A DNA stretch of 64,000 bases from contig CM044322.1 in assembly GCA_024291935.2 (NCBI GenBank), positions 21,947,405 through 22,011,404 of the forward strand, read 5' to 3'. Both the position numbers and the translations under genes were made by a program. Source of the stretch: Okapia johnstoni (Eukaryota > Chordata > Mammalia > Artiodactyla > Giraffidae). The notes beneath the pieces are model-generated. The model worked only from the letters and a program-made list of their open reading frames with translations, did no database searches and was not told the DNA's origin. Below are positions 9,646-23,165 of the stretch, one piece after another. Position 1 is the stretch's first letter; the number at the start of each line of letters is the position of its first letter.

Positions 9646-12550
9646 TCTCCTCTAAGCCTGATGTACACCTAAACTGAGGAAGAAGAGATTTTAAACTGAA
9701 TGGGATTTTGGACTTTTGATATTCGACTATACTGTGATGTTAATTATTTAGTGAGACAGAAAAAACGTGGGACCTGACTGCGATTTTATTCCAGGGGCTA
9801 GAAATATGTGTTATAACCCAAAGAACAAGGGAAAAAAATAAAGGTTCTTTCTGCTTCTTTCTACTGAGTGCAGCTCATTTAATAAACCAATTAAATAAGT
9901 ATAACTTGTCATATTAGGAAGAAATCCCAGTTAGGAAAACTTCTGAATTAGACTTACTGGGAGAACAAAGTAACATAACTGTGAACTCTTTTGATATGAA
10001 AAGTGAAGCTAAACAAAACCTCCTTGGCCAATTTCCAAATACTCTACAGCAACAAAAGATTAGAGATTCATAGAAAAGTAATGATATGTACTCCACTGTT
10101 GGGCATCTTCCTGAGTTTTTCCATATACCACTAATTTTTTTCTATCATCTAATCTCAGGACAGGGAGATTGTGACCTGTGAACTATAGAATTCCCATGTG
10201 GATAATTGTTTTTATTTTTTTCGAAAGCTGAACTTGAGTAGAAAGCTTGTAAAAAGGTTCAACTGTGGTCAAATAAACAAGTTTCTACCACCTTTGCAAT
10301 AGGATACAAAGTTCATCCACAATAGTAGATAAATGAGTCAGAGATTAAATATAGTGGATGTTTTCAGATCAGCATGCCCTGGTAGATAGATCCAGGAATA
10401 TTTAAGGCATGCCCTGAATTTATCATATAAACAATCTTTCTGAACACATGGTGGACAGCTATGAAGCTTAAGAACAGAGAAAGAACATGGGTAGGGCCTA
10501 CTTCTAAAGTAGAAAATAAAGTGATAGCCCTAAAAATTATAACCTGGTCACCTTAACTTCGATACCTGAATAGACCAAATTCATCAATCATTCCATTTGT
10601 AAAATACTAAAAGATCACAAGATACCAGGGAATCGTAAGCAGGACTTTGGGAAGGATAAATCAGTTTGACGTATGTAATATCATTCCATGACAGACTGCC
10701 AGGCATTATTGCTAGAAAGGGAAGAAAAAAAGACTTTAATCCTGGTGTTAAAGGACATACTCATAAATAAAGCTGGAAAAATACTTTCAAAGTATATCAC
10801 TATGTGAATTCTCAAGTAATTAGAAGGCAGAACAGATGGATTTTTATTCTCCTCTTTTCTCTCCTGGAGAGAAGACAACAAGAGGTATGGTTAAGTTTTA
10901 ATTAACTATATAAGAATTAAAAAAAAAACCTCCACCAAATTTTTGTGTCATTCATTCTGAAAGGAGAGAAAATGCACTTTCTCCTCTTGCAGAATGAAGA
11001 CTGTAAATTCATAGTATTCAAAGTCTGTAATATCCATCTGTAATTGACTTTGCAGATGGATTTATTTTATGCTACATTAATCTAAAAAGAATCAAAGGCT
11101 AGGGAAAGTTGCTCCCAAGAAAAAATGAGAGAATTTCAAAATAATTCAGAAAAAGAAAGCTAGCTGGGGAAAACCAAAGCAGAGTGAACAAAAATAGAGG
11201 AATTCTTGGGATCTAAGCTTTTTCATATCAAGGAAATGGAAAGAAACTTAATCTGTGTTGACAGAACCATGTGAGGACAGGAAATGAGTGCTGAATTCCA
11301 TTGACACAGAGACAGCTTTAATCTGAAGCCAAGGGGTACACTCCCACAAGGACCCAAGACACCACAAGAGAACACTCAAACTGTGAGACAAACTAGTCTA
11401 TATCACCTCAGAATTTTCCACAGCTGTAGCCTCAGCTGAAACATGGCTTTGCTGTGATAATACAACTACTTCATGAATCTTTTCGACCAACGGAAGTCCC
11501 TCTCATTAATTGGGCATGAGGAGTTATATAGTTCTTAATGCTCCTTGCTCCAAACTCCTCTAACAATTCAAGACAGCTTTTTACCACTCTCACTACAGGT
11601 TATTACACTTGCAGATCATGCCACCATTCTTGATGACTTCAGTCAATGAGCTAATCTCCCTATTCATCCAATCCCCTACCCAATCCCATTTCCATGCTTA
11701 TTGACTTAACACCTAGTACCCTGGTCATAGAATTCCTCAATTCCAATGACATCTACTAACTCTTCATTTGAGTTACAAGATGATAGAGGCACACTTTGGA
11801 TTTTATCACACAGCACTGCTCCACCTCCAAGTTCATCAAATCTGGCTTCCTCTATATGGCTTCTATTCCCTCACTTTTACTGACCCCTTTCTTAAACTTC
11901 ATTATGACTCTTGAACCTTACACACTAAAGTAAACAAATCTAAAGTCAAATACAAATGTTCATATTCACAGGCCCTGTGACTTTATATGAGTTGCTCTAC
12001 AAACCTCGGGATGCTTCTCTGCATAGCAACATAACAGCATTGCCTAATACAACTCAACTTACAACCAACTCACCATTAAAAATCTACGACAATATACAGA
12101 ATGACAAAAACTAGTTACAACTTTGTCAGATGAGAAGGCCGTATGACAAGTCCAAGGAAGATTTCCAACACCTGCACTGTCAATCGAAATGGATTAAGAA
12201 TCACTTTTAGACTATAAATCACATTTGTACAACCAAAATAAATGGCATACAAACCACCCCCTCCCCTGCCAAAAGAGAGACAAACCTTCACCTCTCCCTT
12301 CTATGTATCTCCAATTCTGAAACACAGTGAATATGATAAGTGGCAAAACAAATGATCATTCCTCAGTGATATCAGCCAAAGCCAAAATCACAAATAGCCA
12401 TGTTCTTTTATTTTTCTACTTTATTATTTCCTCTTTGTCTATATCTATTCAAAAACTACAATCTTTAGTGCTCAATTAGGTAAAAACAGGCATGATAACT
12501 TTGCTCTAGATGTCTTATCCAAAAAGTAACAATAATGTCAGTAATTAAAA
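9646..12550. other. Intergenic, largely unassigned
   Basis: About 2.9 kb with no convincing coding potential. The longest frame is 66 codons. I recognise no SINE or young LINE here, which makes it the longest stretch free of young repeats outside COP1. Part of 11540-11900 has a pyrimidine-rich composition typical of old decayed repeats, but I cannot assign it. Confidence 0.45.
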
Positions 12551-12554
12551 CACT

Positions 12555-12745
12555 TATTATGTATCATGCATGATACTAAGCATTTCACTAGGATTGTTCC
12601 AAGCATTTCATCTGGATTATTGTAATAAGTTCATGAAGTAGGGACTATAATAATACTCTTCAGATGTAGAAACTGAAGCTTACAGTGGTTGTTAATTGCC
12701 CAAAGTTGCATGGTTAGTAAACGTCAGGTCTGTGTTAAAATGGAT
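12555..12745 (+). mobile_element. MIR SINE
   Basis: MIR core order is recognisable: a 'cattatgtatcatgcatgat'-like start, 'catctggattattgtaataa', 'gtagaaactgaagcttacag', then 'aattgcccaaagttgcatgg'. An ancient pan-mammalian element. Confidence 0.75.
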
Positions 12746-13560
12746 TTTCTTTATACTTTCAATGCAGGTAAGATAAGTGAATAAAATCATTAATCCTTCC
12801 TGTATTACATTCCTTCCATTGGAGGGACAATATTTTATTTTTGGTTGTTACACATTTTTTTTTGGCAGCTTGAAGGGAATTTTTCTAATGTATTTTCTAG
12901 ACATAAAGGAAAACAATGTATTTTTAATTTGGAGATAACCATCTTACTGATGTCTCCAATAATTTTAAGCTGATGTTCTAGGATTATAATGATAGATAAA
13001 CACATCTAGAAATAGAGATGAGTGCATGCATTTTTTTTCCTACACAGACAGTTCTAGAGAAACAACTAGAAAATGCATCAGAACTAGTAAAACAAAAAGG
13101 GAACTTAAAGTGAAATACATGTATCTTCCATTGTTTTCTAAAGAAAATAAAAATATGTATTCTTATTTTTCCCTTTCTTATAGAAAGACAACATGCCATA
13201 CAAAAGTGAAATATACAATTAATCCAGTTTCCTTCAAAGTCAATAATAAACAGTGAAAAAATAATAGTAGGAACATATGATATTTAGAGTAAGCATTAAA
13301 ATATAAGGTACCCAGAAACAATACATGAAACCTGAAAAGCCTACTAGAGAAAATGTCCAATATTAAATCAGACGTTACAAATTCTGTAAATAAATGACTT
13401 TACAAAATAATGTCCTATATCTGAAGTTTGAATATTACAAAGGTGTCAATTTTTCCCAAATAACTGTATGAGTTTAATTCTAACCCAATAAAAGCCATAA
13501 AGTTGTTAATTTATTAGTTTCCTTGTTTGACTTTTTCAGAGGTGATACATTCACATATCA
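12746..13560. other. Intergenic, no gene seen
   Basis: AT-rich; frames of up to 76 codons overlap on opposite strands (12984-13360) and have no family resemblance. Confidence 0.45.
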
Positions 13561-14805
13561 AAGATACTATATGAAGGATCAAAGAACCTAAATATAAGAG
13601 CTAAAACAATAATCCTCTTAGAAAGAATCATAGGGGGAAATCTTCATAATACTGAATTTGGCAATGATTTCTTTGATAGGATAGCAGAAACACAGACAAC
13701 AAAAGTAAAAATAAATTGGATCACATCAAAATTAAAAATTGCTGTGCAGTAAAAGATACAATCAATAGAGTAAAAAGGCAACCTACATAATGGGAGAGAA
13801 TATTTGCAGATTATCTATCTCATAAAGGATTAAGATGCAGAATATATCAAGAACTCTTACAACTCAACAACAAAAAAACCAAACAAACTGATTTTAAAAT
13901 TGTCAAAGGACTTGAATAAACATTTCTCCAAAGAAGATACATAAATAGCTAATCAGCGCATGAAAAAAATGTGAACATCACTAATCATTAGGAAAATCTA
14001 AATCAAAACTACAGTGAGATACCATCTCATACCTACTAGAATGGCTACTTTCAAAAAACAAAACAAAGCCACAACAGCAAACCCAGGAACTATCAAGTGT
14101 TGATGAGGATGTGGAGAAATTGGGACCCTGTTCACAGTCAGTGGGAATGAATGAGGCAGCCACTCGGGTGTTTCCTCAAAAAATTAAAAGCAGAATTATC
14201 AAATGACCTGACAATTCCACTTCTGCATGTATGCCCCCAAAGCCATGAAACCAGAGTCTCAAAGAGCTTATTTGTACACCTATGTTCATGGAGAGGAGAC
14301 TGGTAGGCTACAATCCATGGGGTTGCAAAGAGTCGGACACAACTGAGTGGCTGACACACATGTTCACAGCAGCATTATTCACAATAGCCGAGACATGGAG
14401 GAACCAAATTGCCTGTTGACATACAGATGGACAAACAATATGATAGAGTGGAATATTATTCAACTTTAAAAAAGAAAGAAATTCTGACATATGTTGATCC
14501 TACAATGTAGGTGAAATGGAAGGACAATATGCTAAGAGAACTAAACTGATTACAAAATGGCAAATATGATGCCATTGATATGAAATATTTATAGTCAAAT
14601 TCACAGAAACAGGAATTACAGTGGCAGATACCAGGGGTTGGGAGAAGGGGGAAATTAGTTGTTTAATAAGCATATAAACGTTGGTTTTACAAGATGAAGA
14701 GAATTCCAGGAATTGGTTGCACAACTATGCAAATATATTTAACACTACTGAACTTTACTCTTTAAAAAAATTAAGATAGGAAATTTTATGTTATCTGTAT
14801 TTTAC
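13560..14805 (+). mobile_element. LINE-1 3' end, copy 1 of a tandem pair
   Basis: Sense L1: 'gatagcagaaacacagacaa', 'atttctccaaagaagataca', 'ggatgtggagaaattgggac' and 'cacagcagcattattcacaa', then the 3' region 'gacaatatgctaagagaact'. Stops are frequent. A second L1 3' end begins at about 14820 and repeats the same order of landmarks. Confidence 0.85.
14289..14359 (+). mobile_element. 5'-truncated Bov-tA with visible TSD
   Basis: Only the last ~70 bp of a Bov-tA. The L1 sequence on each side carries the direct repeat atgttca (14282-14288 and 14360-14366). Removing the SINE restores the L1 consensus reading 'tatgttcacagcagcattat'. Confidence 0.8.
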
Positions 14806-14819
14806 GATAATGAAAAAAA

Positions 14820-16085
14820 AATTTGAACATACAAACACAAGGCTCAAACATACCAAATGATAGACTAAAAATTTAGATATAAAAGTCAAAACTATAAAAC
14901 TCTTAGAAGGAACCATGGAGATAAATCTTCATGAGCTTGAATGGACAATGGTTTCTTAGATAGGACACCAAAAAAATAAACAACAAAAGAAAAAAATAGA
15001 TAAATGAACTTTGTCAGAATTTAAACTTATGGGGATTTCTCTTGCTGTTCAGTGGTTAGAACTTTGCCTTCAGTGCAGGGGGTACAGGTTTGATCCCTGA
15101 TCAGGGAACTAAAATCACACATGCCTCATAGCCAAAAAAACAAAACATAATACAGAAACAATACTGTAACAAATTCAATAAAAACTTATAAAAATGATCA
15201 AATAAAAGTTTTTTTTAAAAAATAAATTAAAAATTTAATACTTATGTGCATTAAAGGATACTATCAAGACAGTGAAAAAGCAAACCACAGAATAGGAGAA
15301 AATATTTGTAAATCATATGCTTGATAACACCTTAGCTATAAAAGAAATGAAAATTAAAGGCACAATGATATATCCTGCATTATCTATCAGAAAAATGAAA
15401 ATATTAAAGAGTCACAACACCAAATGATAGTAGGGATGTGAAAAACCTGGGTCACTCATACATAGCCAGTAAGACTGTAAAATGGTAAAGCCACTCTGGA
15501 AAAAATTTTATAGGTTTCTTATAAAACTAAATACATGATTATCATATACCCCAGCAATTTCACTCTCAGTAATGGATCCTAAGTAAACATAAAATTATAT
15601 TCACACACACATATTGTACATGGATGTTTATAGTAGTTTTACTTGTAAAAGTTCAAAGCTGAAAAAAACCCAAATGTCCTATAACACATACATTGTTAGA
15701 CAAATCCTGGTATATCTATGCTAAGGAATATTATTGAGAAATAAGAAAGAGTTAACTATTGATATATACACAATGATTTGGATGGATCTCAAGGGAATTT
15801 TGCTGAGTGAAAGAAGCCAATCTCAAAAGGTTATGATTCCATTTACAAAGCATTTTGAAATGACAAAATTACAGAGATGGAGAACAGATTAGCAGTTGCC
15901 AGATTTTGAATGATCAAGTGAAGGAGAGAGGTGCTGGTGACTATAAAGGATATACAAGGGATTCATGGATGGAACTATTTTGTATCTTGACTATGGGTAG
16001 TAATCACACAAGTCTACACATGTAATAAAACTGCCTAACTCATGACACACACATATGCATTCAAATGACTGCATATTAAATTGGT
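14820..16085 (+). mobile_element. LINE-1 3' end, copy 2 of a tandem pair
   Basis: Restarts the L1 series: 'aactcttagaaggaaccatg', 'gataggacaccaaaaaaata', 'gtcactcatacatagccagt', 'tacatggatgtttatagtag', ending with 'gtctacacatgtaataaaac' and the terminal region. Interrupted by a CHR SINE at 15031-15148. Same strand as copy 1, with only about 15 bp between them. Confidence 0.82.
15031..15148 (+). mobile_element. CHR-type SINE (short form)
   Basis: 'ggggatttctcttgctgttc', 'gatccctgatcagggaacta' and an A-rich end; inserted in the second L1 of the tandem pair. Confidence 0.75.
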
Positions 16086-16134
16086 GAAATCTGAATAAGA
16101 TATATTAATGTCAGCTTCCTGGTTGTGATATCAT

Positions 16135-16310
16135 ACTATAGGTAATACATGTGACCCTTGGACTAGTAGCCTTATCAAGAACTTGTCAAAGACACAAATT
16201 TTGGGCTCAGCCCTAGAGCTACTGAATCAAAAACACTGGTGTGGGAGCAACCAAGTTGTTTTAATAAGTTCTTAGCTGATTCAGATGAATGTGAAAGATT
16301 AATAGCTATT
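16135..16310 (+). mobile_element. MER5A-like hAT DNA transposon remnant
   Basis: Contains the MER5 series: 'caagaacttgtcaaagacac', 'gggctcagccctagagctac' followed by 'tgaatcaaaaac', and 'aataagttcttagctgattc'. The terminal repeats are eroded. Confidence 0.65.
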
Positions 16311-17165
16311 GCTTTTGTTTATATGTTGCTGAACCCCTGGAAACCATATTCCAGATAGAAAGAACTGTTTATCACCCAGAGATTAATGTTTTCAGGCTGG
16401 AAGTAATAATTGCATAAGACTTTGGGGTTGTTGAACTTGGAGAAAAGATGACTATGTTCCATGAAAAAGAATAAAAGGTGTATACAAAAACTGTAAAGCC
16501 ATAGGAATGGACTACATTTGTTGGCTCAGCAGACTTTTTCTCTCTTCCTGCCTTCTAGTTGGGAGTGGCCATTTGACACAGTTCTAGCTGGTGGAAATCT
16601 GTTGTGGGATTCCAAGGAATTGTTTTCTTAGTCCAAGTGCTGTCACTTTCTTTTCCCCAGTCTAGTGAGTCCATATCTAGGGAGTCTATCCTAAGGAAAT
16701 AATCATATGTATATATAAAGATTTAGCTCATGTTGTTCATCATTGTGTATTTTTTTGGAAATAATCTTAATCCTTAATTACTGGAGAATAAATAAAAATA
16801 ATAATTTTGATGTTTTCTCAAGATGGAATTTTTCTGGTTATTAAGGAAGATGACTACTAAGAATGTTGATGGCATGGAAATAATTATAATATTAAGTGAA
16901 ATAATCAAAATTAGAAACACATATTTACATATATACAATCTTTAAAATTTAACTTAAAAACAAGTGTATATTATTAATCAATATTTTGAGGTAGGGGTAA
17001 AGATCCTTCCTTAAGCATTGTTCAAATAACTGGAGCTTCAATTCCTCTTTCATAGAACAAACTGATAATTTTTTTAACTTTCATTATTATCATTACATAT
17101 ATAGTGGTATTGATGATAACGTTTAATGTGAAGCCAGGACTGAGAATTATCAGTATACTGTGTAG
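16311..17165. other. Intergenic, no gene seen
   Basis: AT-rich unique-looking sequence; no supported feature. Confidence 0.45.
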
Positions 17166-17167
17166 AG

Positions 17168-17193
17168 GTGTGTGTGTGTGTGTGTGTGTGTGT
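17168..17193. repeat. (GT)n microsatellite, 13 units
   Basis: Pure GT run of about 26 bp. Confidence 0.95.
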
Positions 17194-17226
17194 TTTAACA
17201 TATAAGAACGCTAAAATGTTAAGAAA

Positions 17227-17340
17227 GTGAAAAGTGAAGTTGCTCCATCGTGTCCGACTCTTTGCGACCCCATAGGCTGTAGCCTACCAGTCTCCTCCGT
17301 CCATTGGATTTTCCAGGCAATAGTACTGGAGTGGGTTGCC
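17227..17340 (-). mobile_element. Truncated Bov-tA with TSD
   Basis: Reverse copy lacking the tRNA-like head ('agtgaagttgctccatcgtg' to 'tactggagtgggttgccaaa'). The flanking direct repeats are aaaatgttaagaaag (17211-17225) and the near-identical aaatgttatgaaag on the other side. Confidence 0.85.
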
Positions 17341-17355
17341 AAATGTTATGAAAGC

Positions 17356-19260
17356 TATAATTAAATGTTAAGAAAGTTATATCCATTCCAATGCATTATA
17401 TATTTTTATGTACTTTTGTAATTTTCTATGAGGTGCTATTATTTTTAATATTCCACAAAATAATTTTTAATATTAAAGGAGGATGAGGAAATAATTCAAG
17501 CTCAAGTTAGACCAATAGAGCCAGAAAAGCAGCTCAGAGTGAAACAAGTTACCTGAGAGATTAAATCTTTGCCTTCAAACAGAAACATCTCTTCACCACG
17601 TGCCAGTTTACAGATTAACAGCTGCCTGCTTGTGTGTTTGCTCTTCCATTGGTCCAGACAATGGAATTAGATTAATTTACTGAGCCATTCCAAAAATTAC
17701 AGATCAATAGATAAATAACAGATAAATCCTTTCACTAACCCATGATTTTTTGCCTTTGGGAAGCCCCTATTTTAGGATTCACAAAAGGCAGAAAATAAAA
17801 ACTGCATTAAAGGAGCAGTATGATCAATGATTTTCCCATGCATCACCTCTTGGCTCCATTTCTACTTAGAAGATGTAATACACCAGGATAAACCAGACCC
17901 TTAATATTTTATCAAGTATTTCCAAAGCAATTTCTGATTCTAGAATTCAAATTAGATTTTTTTATCATAGAATAAGGATTTTAAACCATTAAAATTCTTC
18001 CGAGGTTTTCACTGCAGAGCTGGTGATAATGACTGATCATTGAAGTAAGAGCCATTACTCCCAAGGCAACACTCCCGCCATATCCAATTCATTTAATGAC
18101 CAGAGGGGTAAGTTTCTTGTTTCCCTTATTACCTTAGAGTCTTACCATTTATTCTAATAGAGAGTCGAACTTGAAAGGAATGAAGTTCACAGTCTACCTT
18201 TTGCCACTGATAGAATATAGAATATACACAGAAATGAATATGTATGTTCTAAAATGAACCATGCTGATGAATTTATTAAAATACTGTGTTATTTATTAGA
18301 TGACTTGTGGGAAATCAGGGTAAGTCCATCATTACTGAACTCAGAGCACAAACCAGAATTTCAAGAGGAAGAAAGAGATGATAAGGTACTTACTACTCTG
18401 CATGCCTACTTTTAGGATTCTGTATTGATTTATATGGCTGTCCTGAGCCACATAATTCAGCTGGTTGGTTACTGAACTCTTCTGTTCTTTTTGAAAAGAT
18501 GACCTTGAGTTTTTGAATTTACATGGCCCCAAAATATCTAGCTTTTAAGAAAAGGTAAATTCAATTTAACAGACATGGTTTTAGAAAATAATTACAATTT
18601 TGCAAACTTTCAAGGCAGATATTATTGAAGTCACCTGAGCATCAAACAGTTGTGTCATTTCCTCAGTGTGAGTCATGGGAACCAACCAGACTGTCTGAAG
18701 GTCGTTTTTTCAAGATCAGGGATCTTTCAGAAACTCAATCACCCTACTCGTGGCTGATGACTCTGACAGGCCTTAGATATGCCAGAAGATGTATGAGACT
18801 AATTAACTAGAAAATCTATCGGTCAGCTAAGTTCAGCATGCCTTCTCCTATTGTTATGCTTATTCTTATTCTGTCTGGAAGCTCCTCTGGTCATCCATCT
18901 ATGCATTCCTGCTACAGTGCTCCCCACTAATCCAATACCTGTTGCTTTCCTTTCAGTGGTGCCCTCTGAAATCTTCAGACCATGGAAAACAACCTTTTTT
19001 ACACTATCAACAGCGAATGTTCCTCGTGGACATTTCTTCTCTTGAATCTTTCCCAAATGGGTGCTTCTAACTCCCCACAATCCCATAAATCATGTGTAGA
19101 ATGCATGTTCTCCTTACTCCTCAATGTCTTTGAAGACCTTTTTCCTTTGTGATCGTGTAACACACCCTTCCGTTGGTGTAATCAAGGAATGTAGGTGTAT
19201 GTTAATAATAAAAGTTGGTATCTAAGGATAATGCAAACTTCAAACGGTGTATTCTTCTTT
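17356..19260. other. Intergenic, no gene seen
   Basis: Mostly unique-looking. The antiparallel frames at 18823-19086 (87 and 64 codons) resemble no known protein, and I treat them as chance. Confidence 0.45.
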
Positions 19261-19269
19261 TGAACATTA

Positions 19270-20280
19270 TTCAGTATTTTTTATCATTCCATCCTCCCAA
19301 TTAGTTTGGAAATTATATATTGCTTCTGTATTTGTTAATAGTTACACCAGAGGTTACCACATGCCTCCTTAATTCATCATTTTAACCTCTTCCAGGACAA
19401 AGCAAAGGCCTGAGAACACTTTAACTATATTTATCTTCATTTCAATGTATAAGCTTATTTCTACATATATTTCATTTCTCTAGATAGCTCACTCAAACCA
19501 AAACACAAGATAGCTTTATTATTATTTTATGCAATGTTCATTTAATGAACAGGTTATTGCTCTTCATTTCAGGTGGCGCTAGTGGTAAAGAACTCCCCTG
19601 CCAATGCAGCAGATATAAGAGACATGGGTTTGATCCCTGGGTTGGGAATATCCCCTAGAGAAGGAAATGGCAACCCACTCCAGTATTCTTGCCTGGAGAA
19701 TTCCACGGATAGAGGAGCCTGGTGGGCTACAGTCCATGGGGTTGCAAAGAGTTGGACATGACCGAGGGACTAACACATTCTTTCTTTCTAAACCTCTGAC
19801 CTTCCACCCATGGTCATTTTCCTTCAATCTGAAGAATAGCCATTAGAATTTCCTTTGTGCATGATCAACTCAGTTTCTGTTTATTCAAAATTTTCTATAT
19901 TTTTTCCTCAGATCCAAAGGATTCTTTCACTCTGTAGAGTCTTCTATGTTGGGTGTCATATTTTTCATCACCTTAAAGATATCATCCCACTATTTTCTGG
20001 TCTCTATTTTTGCTTTTGAGAAGTTAGCTACAATTCTGTTATGACTTTAGTTAATGTCTCCTTTCTCTAGCTGCCTTAAAGGATTTTCTGTTTGATGCAA
20101 ATATTTGAAAAGATAATGGCTGAGATTTTCTAGAACTGATGAAAGACGTGAATACACAGAAGTTCAGTGATTCCCATGCTAGCTAATAAAGAAATACACA
20201 TCTAGATATTTCATAGAGAAGTTAAAAAATGTCACTTTTCATAGTTGCTAGTTTTATATTTTTAGATGATGCTTTTATTC
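19270..20280 (-). mobile_element. Old L1 5' region, antisense
   Basis: Antisense L1M landmarks: 'gttacaccagaggttaccac', 'aagatatcatcccactattt' followed by 'tctggtctctat', 'tgtctcctttctctagctgc'. Orientation may change near 20100. Split by the Bov-tA at 19569-19775. Confidence 0.6.
19569..19775 (+). mobile_element. Bov-tA SINE
   Basis: Full-length forward copy: 'aggtggcgctagtggtaaag' through 'gcaaagagttggacatgacc'. Confidence 0.93.
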
Positions 20281-20289
20281 ATATACGCA

Positions 20290-21725
20290 TATATCCTATA
20301 TATATTTTAGTTGTCTTCAATGGGAGGGCTTGTCCAAATTATCTAGTCTAGCTTTATTGGCCGTTCTTGTCTGTAATTAAACTCATCTTGATTTTGAGCC
20401 TCTGTCATACTAGGTAGTGAGGGAAAGTAATTTAAACTTTCCAGCTAAAGGCATTTTAGTCTCTGGCTTTAAAATAGTAAATTCAGTCTCTTTTAGGAAA
20501 AAATTTGTCTTTGGGGGTAAACATTGAATGCTTTAATATTTCTCCTCACCTTTTCTACCCAAGATGTAGTCAAGTACGTTTGGAAGGTTATAAATCCTTA
20601 TAAAAGAAATGAGGGAGGGGCCTTAAGTCCACATGTATGACTTTTTGGTTAGATTTCAAAACTTACTGAAATCCCTGGGTAATAAATCAGTTGGTGTCTT
20701 TTCTAGACATAGTTGGGGTCTGATGGCCCCACCTTAGCTCTTTTGGGGGCTGCAGATCCTCTTGATTCTCAGCCACATCCTCCACCTTGCCCTCAGATTC
20801 GATCACTAAATGAGGAGCCTCTGCTGTAACATTACCCTGTGCCTTGCCAAGGTGGCCCCATACCAGGGCCACCTGTTCCCTACTTGGCTATCTTCTGTAT
20901 TTCCTACATGAAGTGCAGTGGGCTTTCTCACACTTCTGTACTACACACAAGTCATGGAGCCCCTGTCTTTTCCAGTGCTGCTCTCTTGCTCCTGAATTGA
21001 TTTAGGTGTGGCCCTATCTGACTGTGGGTCAAGTTAAAGAGGTATCCCTCATCTACTGCATATGACTAGAAAAGCTAGTCACTAGCTCTGATGTCTTCTG
21101 ATTTCCCTATGCCCACCTAGATGTACCACCCTGTTTTCTGATTCCTAAGATTTGACCTGAAAGGATATAATGGTGATGCTAACTTCTGGCCTCACTCAGC
21201 CTTTTTTTCCTCTCCGAATCTCTTAAGTGGAAACATTCCTCCTCTTCCTGACTGTTGTATGCTTCTAGCCTTAAATCCTTTTTTCCAAATTACCCTTTTG
21301 ATAATACTTCCTACCCAGTGCTCCAAGCTTTGCTTTTGATATAAAAAGAGAAGTGTTTGCTTGTTTGTTTAGAAATCTCTTCCGACACAATAAATTCTTG
21401 CCATCAGATTAGTGTTTTGCCAGAGACTCAAAAAAAACCCAGCTCTGGATCTTCAAGCTGATTGACAAAATGGAACTTCCCTGTTTCTGAATAGAAACAG
21501 TTTCCGAGCAACAAGGTTTACAATCAGTAAGATTACATCTGAAAATACCTCAAATGTAGTAAGCTCAAAAAATGGAATAATTACCATTGAGATGTGCAAA
21601 CCATGCAGGTTTCTTTTATTTTCCATAACTAATCCAATGTTCTCTTGGGTACCCATCCTGTTGAGCGATGCAGGAAAGCAGAGAGAAGATAAACTAGCCA
21701 GTTTACAGTAGTTTATTCTCTTTAA
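20290..21725. other. Intergenic, no gene seen
   Basis: Relatively GC-richer around 20690-21000, with a 61-codon reverse frame at 20687-20872 that I cannot match to any protein. No splice or promoter signature convinces me that it is coding. Confidence 0.4.
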
Positions 21726-21844
21726 ATTTTTTGTTTGGCTGCACTGCATGGCTGTGGGATCTCAGTTCCCCAGTCAGGGATTGAACCCAGACCATGGCAA
21801 GAAAAGCCCAGAGTCCTAACCACTAAGCCACCAGAGAACTCCCT
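21726..21844 (-). mobile_element. CHR-type SINE (short form)
   Basis: Inverted: T-rich start, 'tgtgggatctcagttcccca', 'gattgaacccagaccatggc', 'ctaaccactaagccaccaga'. Confidence 0.82.
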
Positions 21845-23165
21845 TAACACTTTTTCTTTCAGCTTAAAGACGTCTTTTACCTTTTTCTGCTCCTCCTCCC
21901 AAAACATCAGCTCTGGATTTAGTGGACAGCTCAATCGTCCTCAAGGAGTGCAGTAGCAGACTGGGAAATGTTTCCAGATGTTTCCACATCAAAATGGGAC
22001 AGCCAGTTCAGAGTGAAATCTGCAGAGTGAATTCACCGTATCAATAGAAAGCCAGAGATAGTGCTAATATCCTAAAGAATCTAGAGATGCCTATGTGCCC
22101 TGCAGAAAGTTTTAAAATGTGGCTGATAGTGAAGTTGACAAGGGATTTCTACGGAAAAGACAAGCAACAAATGTGGTTGAGAACCTGTGGGCAAATTCTA
22201 AGAGGAATCACATGAAAGTCTTAGCCAGATCTCAGAGGGCCCCTAGCACCAGTAAAGGCTGAAGAAAGGCCTCCTCACATGGAAGCTCCCCACAAATAAT
22301 CCCCACACTGACAGAGTTTCACCAGAAGCAGAGTTCAACAGCAGCTCAAGGGTAAAGACCCAGGGCAGGGCCCTCCCTGCTCCATCACCACAAAGCACAA
22401 TTTTCCAGTCCACTATATTTAGACACTGCCTTTGGGAGGAAGAGAGGTAAGCAACTCGGGAAGACTGAGTTTTTATCCAAAATGGACAATTTTAAAGAAA
22501 AGAGACTCTTATCTTGAAGCTATTAAGATATTTCTAAATGCAAATACACATTTTATTTTTCATCACTCACTGGTATATGAGCTCATGAAAATGCTCAGAC
22601 CACTTACAGAAAATAAAGAAACTATAATTTCCAAGTTTTATAACACTGGAAGCACAGTATATAAATTATAATATCATTCTACATTTTCAAATTTATTAAC
22701 AGTTACAAAGTATTTGCCTATAATTTCATTTTTTTCCCCACATCTATCATTTCTCCATCTTCATCTTGAGTTTTATTATTTGCATTTTCACCCTCATAAC
22801 TTGATAGGCTAAACTAGTGAGCTTTCCAGTTAATAAAGTTTGTTTTCAAGAAAATAGTTCTTGGATTGTATATTTACTCTGTTGTTTCTAACTTAGCAAT
22901 TAGTACTTTTATTTGTTCCTTCTGTTTTTGTTAGGTTTACTTAATTATTTTTCCAACATCAGAGTTCAATATTAATTTATTTTAATTTCCTTGGTGTAAG
23001 CAGGCAGAAAGAGATATCTTTTGTCTTTTCCTCATTATAAGAACATTAATCCTATCATGAGGGCTCCATTCTCATAATCTAATATAACCTTATTACTTCT
23101 CAAAGCCCTTACCTCCAAATATCATTACATTGAGGATTAGGTCTCAACATACAAATTTGGGAGTA
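21845..23165. other. Intergenic, no gene seen
   Basis: No supported feature. The frame at 22432-22671 (79 codons) is low-complexity and unmatched. Confidence 0.45.
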
